A stretch of 7,068 bases of DNA from JBGAWK01 sp044227665 (GTDB lineage Bacteria; Bacteroidota; Bacteroidia; Chitinophagales; JADIYW01), in the NCBI GenBank assembly GCA_044227665.1, contig JBGAWK010000082.1, positions 1 through 7,068 on the forward strand, given 5' to 3'. Below the pieces are notes generated by a model. The model was not told the origin of the DNA. It worked only from the letters and a program-made list of their open reading frames with translations, and searched no databases. How positions within the stretch are numbered: position 1 is the stretch's first letter; each line of letters starts with the position of its first letter. Positions 1 through 5,527 of this stretch are shown here, one piece after another. The position numbers were made by a program, and so were the translations under genes.

Positions 1-106
1 CTTTGTGATCCTGCTTCAAATCGATTTCAATCATACCAGCATTCTCATGTTCAGTGAAAACCCCCACATTCCCCTCAATCTTAACTTCCTGCTCCGACAG
101 TAAAAC
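1..106 (-). other. Open reading-frame fragment at window edge, possible displaced or foreign C-terminal segment
   Basis: Reading the minus strand from about position 106 to the window edge, a frame one base off from the upstream namZ-like gene stays open for 35 codons. Its sequence is protein-like and acidic, with KIEGNVGVF near the middle and AGMIEIDLK near the end. It begins inside the last codons of the namZ-like frame, so dropping a single base in the GGAAGTT stretch around 83-89 would join the two into one uninterrupted reading frame. The fragment does not resemble the usual C-terminal part of the NamZ family as I know it, and its codons look more GC-rich than those of the neighbours. 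It could be the product of a frameshift, a rearranged gene end, or a misjoined sequence end. No function can be given. Confidence 0.3.
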
Positions 107-983
107 CTACACCTTTATATTCAAATCCTTCTAAATAGGGATTTCCTGTCTGCTGAAACGGTGCATCGGTACCTCTGCCTACACTTATTACTGTCCCTTC
201 AAACAGACAAAGCGTGGGATAAAGATATATAGCACGTAGATTGGGGAGGTTTGGGGAGGGCTTTACTGGAGGAGCATATACGGAAGTATGTGTATATCCT
301 TTGCAGGGAATTACAATAAGGTTGCATTTTACGCCTCTAGCCAGCCAGCCTTCACCATTGAGCATTTGAGCATATTCCCCTACCGTCATGCCATGCACTA
401 CTGGTACGGGATGCATACCCACAAATGACTTGATGGCAGCAGTATCCAACACCGGCCCTGCTACATAGTGACCATTGGGATTTGGGCGGTCGAGGATGAG
501 AACCTTTATCCCATTTTCAGCAGCCGCCTCCATCACATAGTGCATGGTAGAGATATATGTATAGAATCTTGCACCCACATCCTGAATATCAAAAATAATA
601 ATGTCTATATTTTTCAATTGTGCGGGCGTAGGTTTCTTGTTACTGCCATACAAAGAGACCAATGGAATACCCGTTTTTACATCTATCTCATTTTTCACAT
701 GTTCTCCTGCATCTGCCGTACCTCTGAATCCATGTTCTGGCGCAAATATCGTCTTAATATGTACTTTCAAATTCTTCAGGGTATCTACCAAATGCGTATT
801 CCTGACCATAGAAGTCTGGTTGACTACCATAGCCACTTTTTTGTCTTTGAGCAGAGGCAAGTATTCATCTATCTGCTCAGCACCTACACTTATCGGTTGT
901 GTGTAAGCATTATGTACAGACGCTATAATCATAAAGATAAAAGCAAATGTTATAGCGGACAAAATTTTTCTCATAATCATCAT
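81..983 (-). CDS. namZ: NamZ-type exo-beta-N-acetylmuramidase (DUF1343 family), C-terminally shortened
   Basis: Members of this family (DUF1343, glycoside hydrolase family GH171) remove N-acetylmuramic acid from the non-reducing end of peptidoglycan fragments, in wall turnover and MurNAc salvage. Residues 4-28 form a signal peptide (MRK, then a hydrophobic stretch), so the enzyme should act in the periplasm or outside the cell. Family motifs seen in order are VVNQTS (53-58), PEHGFRG (82-88, holding the conserved acidic residue expected in the active site), FDIQDVGARFYTY (131-143), DRPNP (165-169), HGMTVGEY (197-204), KPSPNLP (241-247) and SVGRGTDAPFQ (267-277). Homology fades after about residue 282 and a TAA ends the protein at 300 aa, against roughly 400 aa usual for the family; the C-terminal portion is missing. 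Start choice is open: ATG occurs at residues 1, 2 and 4. AAAGG lies 2 nt from the first and 5 nt from the second, and the fourth gives the most typical signal peptide. The family call is strong; whether this copy is functional is uncertain. Confidence 0.85.
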   Translation of the reverse strand: MMIMRKILSAITFAFIFMIIASVHNAYTQPISVGAEQIDEYLPLLKDKKVAMVVNQTSMVRNTHLVDTLKNLKVHIKTIFAPEHGFRGTADAGEHVKNEIDVKTGIPLVSLYGSNKKPTPAQLKNIDIIIFDIQDVGARFYTYISTMHYVMEAAAENGIKVLILDRPNPNGHYVAGPVLDTAAIKSFVGMHPVPVVHGMTVGEYAQMLNGEGWLARGVKCNLIVIPCKGYTHTSVYAPPVKPSPNLPNLRAIYLYPTLCLFEGTVISVGRGTDAPFQQTGNPYLEGFEYKGVGFTVGAGS

Positions 984-991
984 TACCTTTG
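984..991 (+). promoter_or_regulatory. Candidate Bacteroidota -7 promoter box for the LolE-like gene
   Basis: TACCTTTG matches the Bacteroidota sigma-factor -7 consensus TAnnTTTG exactly. It would place transcription start near position 998, about 18 bases before the TTG start at 1016. The box directly abuts the start codon of the divergent namZ-like gene, so the two promoters must overlap within the 32-bp gap. No TTG -33 element stands at the expected distance upstream, which keeps confidence low. Confidence 0.3.
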
Positions 992-1015
992 TGTTTGTAA
1001 AAATACTATCTTTTT

Positions 1016-2251
1016 TTGGGTACCGCTCTACATATTGCTAAAAGGCTGACGATAAGAAGCAAAAGAAGATTTTCTCGCTTTATTACCCGTCTTACTATAA
1101 TAGCTGTCACATTGAGTACTGCTGCCATGATTGTAGCGATATGTATGGTACAGGGATTTACGCTACAAATTAAAGACCGAATTTTTGGTTTTTGGGGTCA
1201 TGCCGAAATAGTAAGCAATGAAAATAATGATAACTATGAACCCACGGCTATATCGAAAGATATGATATTGGTAAACACATTAAAAAAACATCCTAACATT
1301 GAACACATATCTGAATTTGTCATAAAAAGTGGTATCATAAAAACTAAGAAGGACATAGAGGGTGTTGTCTTGAAAGGCGTAAATGACACCTATGACTGGA
1401 CCTTTTTGCGTAAATATCTGAAAGAGGGCAGCCTTCCCCGTATCAATAGAGATAGTACCATACAATATAGAGATATCCTTATCTCTACTAGTACTGCCAA
1501 CAGACTTCAACTAAAAGTAAAGGACAAACTCCTCATCTACTTTATACAAAAAGGGCAGACTCAGCCTATAGGAAGAAAATTTGAAGTGTGTGGATTATTT
1601 CACACGGGACTGGAAGAGTACGATATCAAATATGCTCTTACAGACATGACTATTATAAGTCAACTCAACAGATGGCCTCCTTCCACTATTCACGGTTATG
1701 AACTAAAAGCCAAAGATTGGCAGCATTTTGAGCCTACCGTAGATTACATATATCGCAACCTTCTGCCTAATTCATTGGATATTTATACAATTAAAGAGAA
1801 GTACCCTAATATTTTTGATTGGTTAACACTCCAAAACAGAACATCTGGATTTGCACTTTTATTATTGGTAGTGATAGCAATATTCAATATTATAACCGCA
1901 TTTTTACTTATAGTTATAGACAATATAAAATTTATAGGAATACTTAAATCTTTGGGTTCTAATACAAAGTATATCAAAAGAATATTTATTTATCAAATGC
2001 TGATAATAATTTTTTTAGGCATGGCATTTGGCAATATTCTAGGTATAGGACTATGCCTGATTCAAGAACACTATGGCATCATACACTTGAATGAAGAAAA
2101 CTATTACTTCAGCATTGCACCTGTAGAAATACACTTTTTACCCCTATTAGTGGTCAACGTATTGATATTAACGTTCAGCGCAATTTCACTACTTATTCCT
2201 TCTAGTATAATTGCGAAGATTACTCCTGTAAAGATTCTTCGATTTGAGTAA
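1016..2251 (+). CDS. LolC/LolE-type (FtsX-like) ABC transporter permease
   Basis: This 411-residue protein has the layout of the LolC/LolE/MacB permease superfamily. One N-terminal helix (about 26-47) is followed by a large periplasmic domain (about 50-275) and three C-terminal helices (about 278-300, 324-349 and 375-396). Family signatures are the start LHIAKRL (5-11), VQGFTLQIKDRIFGFWGHAEI just after helix 1 (45-65), the cytoplasmic loop IGILKSLGSNTK (307-318) where the ATPase partner couples, and the ending ITPVKILRFE (402-411). Relatives release lipoproteins from the inner membrane to the periplasmic carrier LolA, powered by LolD. No LolD ATPase is encoded in this window; in Bacteroidota the permease is often encoded apart from it. 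The start is TTG: the frame is open only from 1001, and the next in-frame ATG is at residue 38, inside helix 1. Length and both ends look complete. The family is well supported; the exact substrate (Lol pathway or another FtsX-type export) is inferred. Confidence 0.85.
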   Translation: MGTALHIAKRLTIRSKRRFSRFITRLTIIAVTLSTAAMIVAICMVQGFTLQIKDRIFGFWGHAEIVSNENNDNYEPTAISKDMILVNTLKKHPNIEHISEFVIKSGIIKTKKDIEGVVLKGVNDTYDWTFLRKYLKEGSLPRINRDSTIQYRDILISTSTANRLQLKVKDKLLIYFIQKGQTQPIGRKFEVCGLFHTGLEEYDIKYALTDMTIISQLNRWPPSTIHGYELKAKDWQHFEPTVDYIYRNLLPNSLDIYTIKEKYPNIFDWLTLQNRTSGFALLLLVVIAIFNIITAFLLIVIDNIKFIGILKSLGSNTKYIKRIFIYQMLIIIFLGMAFGNILGIGLCLIQEHYGIIHLNEENYYFSIAPVEIHFLPLLVVNVLILTFSAISLLIPSSIIAKITPVKILRFE

Positions 2252-2405
2252 AAAGTGGTCGTGTTTTTTATGGTATATATATGTTCTTGGTTAGCGATTA
2301 TACTTACTTAATGGTTCTAGGACTGTAGTGTATGGTATGGAAGCATTATGAACTTACCAATTTTTGTGCCTTTTACTTCACAAGTTATACTGCTATATGC
2401 GTGCT

Positions 2406-2430
2406 TGTGGCGGCGTAGCCACCACAAGGA
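2406..2430. repeat. Strong imperfect hairpin (inverted repeat)
   Basis: CTTGTGG at 2406-2412 pairs with CCACAAG at 2424-2430. After one C/A mismatch (2413 with 2423), CGGC-type inner pairing continues: 2414-2416 with 2420-2422, leaving a GTA loop. It is GC-rich against an AT-rich background. No T-run follows directly (the nearest is CTTTTTG near 2442-2448), so it is not a standard intrinsic terminator. It might be a dispersed palindromic repeat, or it might act as a transcript-end or stability structure for the permease gene 155 bp upstream. Confidence 0.6.
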
Positions 2431-2478
2431 CAACCATTCCCTTTTTGCCAATTGCTTTTATTTAACTATCTGAACGCT

Positions 2479-2507
2479 TTTGTACCGTACTTTTTAGTGG
2501 GTACAAA
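2479..2507. repeat. 8-bp perfect inverted repeat with 13-nt loop
   Basis: TTTGTACC (2479-2486) and GGTACAAA (2500-2507) are exact reverse complements separated by 13 bases containing a run of five T. It lies immediately left of the recognisable transposase relic. It could be a regulator site, an element-associated structure or chance. Confidence 0.4.
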
Positions 2508-2510
2508 TAG

Positions 2511-2696
2511 GCACGACTAGGAGCTATAGAATTGGGCGTAAGCACAACAACCCATTAACACAATTGGAAATCCAAGTACAGTGGCTTGGAAGTATCTGAT
2601 TTAAAGGCATTACAAAAATTAAGTGCAGAGCAGCGTACAGCATTACAAAAAAATGTATGCAGAGATATGTATGGCTCACCTTAGGATATGATATAA
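2511..2696 (+). pseudogene. Relic of an IS3-family transposase OrfA
   Basis: In one frame starting at 2511 the translation gives IELGVSTTTH, a stop (TAA at 2556-2558), then HNWKSKYSGLEVSDLKAL, QKLSAEQR, LQKNVCRDMYG, a second stop (2682-2684), DMI and a third stop (2694-2696). This order fits the N-terminal part of IS3-type OrfA proteins: the end of a helix-turn-helix (ELGVS...T), the WK.KY.G...SDLK..K segment, and the leucine-zipper part L.AE...LKK.YADM.L. Three stops break it, a stop lies just upstream at 2508-2510, and there is no OrfB (DDE integrase) before the next gene at 2755. Clear terminal inverted repeats are not visible. It is therefore a dead fragment, not a mobile element. Recognition rests on motif memory without an alignment, but the same frame carries all the matches. 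Confidence 0.65.
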
Positions 2697-2754
2697 AAAC
2701 TTCCTAAAATGTATCTTTTTCTATTTTTATCTTCATATTTACAAAATAGATTCT

Positions 2755-3552
2755 ATGCGCATCACCGTAAAAATATTATACATCATAGGCATCTATCTTT
2801 TTATTACTTCGTGTAAAGAGGATGTAGATGCAGAAAATTGCTCTAATTCTTTCTTCGGGAGTCCTAATGCTCGCACAGGATTGTCTTCTGCCGTATGTAA
2901 GTCCACATGTGCATGTAAAAATTTTACTTCCAAAGTATTTTCAGGAGAGGAGATACAATCCCTAAAACAATGGGAAATTGACACTCCTTTTGCACTGCTC
3001 ACTTCCAATCCCTACAGCAATCCAGTCCCTGAAAGCAAACCATGTGTATGTGCTGTAGTAGTAGATAATTTGGAAACTAAAAGATACCATCTAGAAAATT
3101 TTGCAACTGCGGGAGATGCCATAGCTGCCGGAGCTTATGTTACCCACTATGATTCTTGTGGTCTTTGCTCCACCTTGCAGGATTTAGCAGTATATGCTTC
3201 TAATCTCGATATAGGCAAAGATGTGAAAGCCTGTGGCATCAAAAACCTCACTGCGCCTTTTAATGAATTAGTAGATTGTATAGAGGCACTAGGCTTTACC
3301 CGTCAATGTGCTCAAATATGGGCGTATAATACTAGGAATACACAAAAAAAATGCTTGGATGTTTGCAGCAAGAATGAACCTTATAATTACAAAAATGGCG
3401 AATTAAGTGATTGTCTTGCTTGTGATGAAAAATATAGTGGCCCAGTATTCAAGGCTGTAGCAGGGCGAACACGAAGAAATACCGGCATTGCAAGTTCTAT
3501 ATGTCGCAAATGCGAAGAGGTACAGCCTGTATATCACAACTACCCTAGATAG
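2755..3552 (+). CDS. Uncharacterised cysteine-rich lipoprotein, probably surface-exposed
   Basis: The 265-residue product starts with a short signal peptide (1-19) ending in the lipobox ITSC, so Cys20 should be lipidated. The next residues, KED, match the K-(D/E)2 export signal known to send Bacteroidota lipoproteins to the cell surface. The mature part holds 17 further cysteines: 29, 48, 52, 54, 97, 99, 135, 138, 160, 175, 185, 200, 204, 220, 223, 250 and 253. They form CxC pairs (52/54, 97/99), CxxC pairs (CGLC 135-138, CLAC 220-223, CRKC 250-253) and CxxxC pairs (48/52, 200/204). None is CxxCH, so it is not a c-type cytochrome. The C-terminal third has distinctive blocks: FTRQCAQIWAYNTRNTQKKC (181-200), then SGPVFKAVAGRTRRNTG (228-244). 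There are no membrane helices beyond the signal. I do not recognise a named family; disulfide-bonded or metal-binding folds are both possible. The reading frame is intact, and its end overlaps the convergent argE gene by 8 bp. Confidence 0.8.
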   Translation: MRITVKILYIIGIYLFITSCKEDVDAENCSNSFFGSPNARTGLSSAVCKSTCACKNFTSKVFSGEEIQSLKQWEIDTPFALLTSNPYSNPVPESKPCVCAVVVDNLETKRYHLENFATAGDAIAAGAYVTHYDSCGLCSTLQDLAVYASNLDIGKDVKACGIKNLTAPFNELVDCIEALGFTRQCAQIWAYNTRNTQKKCLDVCSKNEPYNYKNGELSDCLACDEKYSGPVFKAVAGRTRRNTGIASSICRKCEEVQPVYHNYPR

Positions 3553-4615
3553 ATTCCCATTGTATATTTTGTATAAGATCTATATAAGTATGCAGGGCTT
3601 CTTGAATTTCCGCTATATATATGAATTCATCTGCAGTATGAGATCTTTCTGACAATCCCGGACCCAATTTTATAGAAGGTATGGCTAGTAATGCCTGATC
3701 AGAAAGTGTAGAAGAACCAAAAGACTTTAACCCTATTTCATGACCTGCTACGACTAAGGGGTGATGTATGGATATCGCTGAAGGTTTCAATCGCATAGAG
3801 CGGGGCATTAAGGTAGCATGTGTATGATTGTCTATAATTTCGAGAATCTCTTCAAAACTATATTCCGGTATAGTGCGAAGGTCAATAGTATAATTGCAAC
3901 TTTCGGGAATGACATTATGCTGCTTACCTGCACTGATGATAGTGACAGTCGCCTTTGCCTTCCCCAATAATGGTGATAGTTGTTCAAAATCATAATTTTT
4001 CAACCATAATATATCTTCCATGGCTTTGTATAAGGCATTTATTCCTTCATCTCTTGCTGCATGTCCCGGAACACCTTGTATGTAGGCATCCACCACCAGA
4101 AGTCCTTTTTCGGCTATGGCCATTTGCATACCTGTAGGCTCCCCCACTATGGCGAAGGCACATTGAGAACATATATCTGCAATACTCTCTATGCCTTTAT
4201 TTCCGGAAATTTCCTCTTCAGCGGTAGCAGCAAAACACACATTGAAAGGCAGATTTTCTTTGTCGTAATAAAATAAAAAAGTCCCTAGCAACGTGACCAA
4301 AGCTCCTCCTGCATCATTACTACCCAATCCATACAACTTACCCTCTTCAATATCTGGAGCATAAGGATTTCTCGTATAGGAATTATTAGGCTTTACGGTA
4401 TCTATGTGTGAATTTAGTAAAATAGTAGGTTTATTTATATCATAGTAAAAATTATATGTCCACGTATTATTGTGATGCGTGTGAAAGACAATATTTTTTT
4501 TTGCCAAAAATTCTCTCAGAATAGTAGCGACTTCTTCTTCTTCTCTACTCAATGAAGGCACGGCTATCATGGACTGTAGCAACTCTATAATGTCGTTCTT
4601 AATATTAGGAATCAT
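3545..4615 (-). CDS. argE: M20-family N-acyl-amino-acid deacylase, probable acetylornithine/acetylcitrulline deacetylase
   Basis: This is a complete two-zinc M20 peptidase-family enzyme of 356 residues that removes the N-acyl group in arginine synthesis. Visible metal and catalytic residues are H70 and D72 in NSHIDT, D101 in GSNDAGGA, E134 (general base) and E135 (zinc ligand) in TAEEEISG, E159 in VGEPTG, and H326 in ERSHTADEF near the C-terminus. The dimerisation domain lies between about 170 and 285, with GVPGHAARDEGINA (181-194) and the N-V-I-P-E block (234-238). No signal peptide is present, so it is cytoplasmic. Its ATG overlaps the argB stop (ATGA at 4615-4612), which implies co-transcription and translational coupling and supports the arginine role over DapE or a general peptidase. 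Bacteroidota may use acetylcitrulline or succinylornithine intermediates; the sequence does not tell which acyl substrate applies here. Its stop overlaps the convergent lipoprotein gene. Confidence 0.85.
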   Translation of the reverse strand: MIPNIKNDIIELLQSMIAVPSLSREEEEVATILREFLAKKNIVFHTHHNNTWTYNFYYDINKPTILLNSHIDTVKPNNSYTRNPYAPDIEEGKLYGLGSNDAGGALVTLLGTFLFYYDKENLPFNVCFAATAEEEISGNKGIESIADICSQCAFAIVGEPTGMQMAIAEKGLLVVDAYIQGVPGHAARDEGINALYKAMEDILWLKNYDFEQLSPLLGKAKATVTIISAGKQHNVIPESCNYTIDLRTIPEYSFEEILEIIDNHTHATLMPRSMRLKPSAISIHHPLVVAGHEIGLKSFGSSTLSDQALLAIPSIKLGPGLSERSHTADEFIYIAEIQEALHTYIDLIQNIQWESI

Positions 4616-5391
4616 AATGTAAATGTGGTGCCAATTTTTGAATTTTCACTATTAATATTAAGAATATCTGAGGCATGGCATAATATTACCTTTTTAACGC
4701 CATTCTCTATGGTGCTCTTTATATTATCTGCCTTGGGTATCATACCTTCAGTAATGATACCATCATCTTTGAGTTTCTGAATCTCATGTATTCTTACCGT
4801 AGAAATGTATGAGTTATCATCCTCTATATCTAAGAGTAGCCCTTTTTTTTCAAAGCAATAGATAAATGTAATGTCTTGTTCTTTGCTTAGTTCAATTGCA
4901 ATATTAGAAGCTATATCATCTGCATTGGTGTTCAGTAATCCCCCCTTTCCATCATACGTTATCGGAACAATAATTGGAGTATAATTATTATTCAACAATA
5001 TATTTAATAAATAAGTATTAATATTCTGAATATGACCAATATATCCAAAATCAATAGAGGGATGTTCTCTTTTTTTAGCGAGCATAATACCTCCATCAGC
5101 ACCACATAGACCTACAGCATTACAGCCATTATTTTGTAGTTGTGCTACAATATTCTTATTTATAAGTCCCGCATATACCATAGTTACGACCTTTAATGTT
5201 TCGGCATCAGTGATACGTCTTCCTTCTACCATCTGAGGCGTAAGACCCATATCCTTGCTAATCTGAGTTGCAATTTTTCCGCCACCGTGAATCAATATTT
5301 TAGGTGCTTTTATAGATGCGAAATCTTTCAAAAACAGAGCTAATGCTTGCTGATTGTCAATAATATTTCCACCAATTTTTACAATAATCAT
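4612..5391 (-). CDS. argB: N-acetylglutamate kinase
   Basis: This enzyme phosphorylates N-acetyl-L-glutamate with ATP, the second step of arginine biosynthesis, in the cytoplasm. Starting from the ATG at 5391 it has 259 residues, normal for the family. Amino-acid-kinase motifs in that numbering are VKIGGN (4-9, phosphate-binding lysine), HGGG (35-38), GRRITD (57-62), GLCGADGG (94-101), NTNADDIA (154-161, substrate and nucleotide site), YCFEKKGLL (178-186) and EGMIPK (215-220). The frame extends 9 codons further to a TTG at 5418, but that adds an atypical GIKIIFAD leader; the internal ATG puts the first beta strand where relatives begin. It overlaps argE by 4 bp and is its operon partner. No arginine repressor gene is visible. 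Upstream lie a perfect TATATTTG box and two small palindromes in the gap to the divergent carboxylase gene. Confidence 0.95.
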   Translation of the reverse strand: MIIVKIGGNIIDNQQALALFLKDFASIKAPKILIHGGGKIATQISKDMGLTPQMVEGRRITDAETLKVVTMVYAGLINKNIVAQLQNNGCNAVGLCGADGGIMLAKKREHPSIDFGYIGHIQNINTYLLNILLNNNYTPIIVPITYDGKGGLLNTNADDIASNIAIELSKEQDITFIYCFEKKGLLLDIEDDNSYISTVRIHEIQKLKDDGIITEGMIPKADNIKSTIENGVKKVILCHASDILNINSENSKIGTTFTL

Positions 5392-5396
5392 ATCAG

Positions 5397-5404
5397 CAAA
5401 TATA
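5397..5404 (-). promoter_or_regulatory. Candidate -7 promoter box for argB
   Basis: On the minus strand TATATTTG matches the Bacteroidota -7 consensus TAnnTTTG perfectly. It ends 5 bases before the preferred argB ATG at 5391, so a transcript from it would be leaderless or nearly so. No TTG stands at the usual -33 spacing; the one at 5418-5416 is too close. It may be a real promoter or chance in AT-rich sequence. Confidence 0.25.
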
Positions 5405-5440
5405 ATTTTAATCCCCAATTCTTTCTAGCTATAATTACCT

Positions 5441-5475
5441 ACAAATTTGTTCTCTATCCTTTACTACAGTTGTAG
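5441..5475. promoter_or_regulatory. Two small palindromes in the argB/carboxylase divergent gap, possible operator
   Basis: ACAAATTTGT (5441-5450) is a perfect 10-bp palindrome. CTACA-GT-TGTAG (5464-5475) is a perfect 5-bp inverted repeat with a 2-base centre. Both sit between the starts of argB and the carboxyltransferase gene, where a shared regulator could bind. Neither is a clear ARG box, and short palindromes are common in AT-rich gaps, so regulation is only a suggestion. Confidence 0.25.
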
Positions 5476-5498
5476 CTCAATAATATGTCAAAATGATG

Positions 5499-5506
5499 TA
5501 TTTTTG
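5499..5506 (+). promoter_or_regulatory. Candidate -7 promoter box for the carboxyltransferase gene
   Basis: TATTTTTG matches TAnnTTTG exactly and lies 21 bases before the ATG at 5528, giving a short leader of roughly 15 bases. A TTG at 5470-5472 is 26 bases upstream, somewhat longer than the usual -33 to -7 spacing. Confidence 0.4.
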
Positions 5507-5527
5507 TAAATAAAATCTGCGGAATAC

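Larger units (their letters stand above)
2252..2754. other. 503-bp region without an intact gene: hairpins and transposase relic
   Basis: No frame here carries a convincing intact gene. The left part (2252-2405) shows nothing recognisable; a T-run at 2265-2270 just after the permease gene has no clear stem before it. The middle has a 25-base hairpin (2406-2430) and an 8-bp inverted repeat (2479-2507). The right part (2511-2696) is a decayed IS3-type OrfA. The last 58 bases before the lipoprotein gene are strongly AT-rich and probably hold its promoter, but I see only imperfect matches to TAnnTTTG (for example TATCTTTT at 2712-2719). Confidence 0.6.

Noticed and set aside
468..1049. Plus-strand open frames opposite the namZ-like gene (also 601-906)
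   Set aside because: They lie antisense to a gene with strong family motifs, and their translations show no domain or reasonable composition.
1280..1977. Minus-strand open frames (1280-1510 and 1783-1977) opposite the permease gene
   Set aside because: They are shadows of the permease coding frame with no recognisable motif.
2252..2280. Intrinsic terminator after the permease gene
   Set aside because: There is a six-T run at 2265-2270, but no stable stem precedes it.
2332..2418. Short plus-strand ATG frame of 28 codons in the non-coding gap
   Set aside because: It has no motif, and its end runs into the hairpin; nothing supports translation.
2793..3008. Minus-strand open frame opposite the lipoprotein gene
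   Set aside because: It is antisense to an intact lipoprotein gene with a clear lipobox.
3157..3513. CxxC motifs of the lipoprotein as c-type haem sites
   Set aside because: None of the three CxxC pairs is followed by histidine (they are followed by S, D and E).
3955..4276. Plus-strand open frames opposite argE
   Set aside because: They are antisense to zinc-ligand-containing argE sequence and have no motifs of their own.
5392..5418. TTG at 5418 as the argB start
   Set aside because: It would add nine atypical residues before the first beta strand; the ATG at 5391 gives the standard kinase N-terminus.
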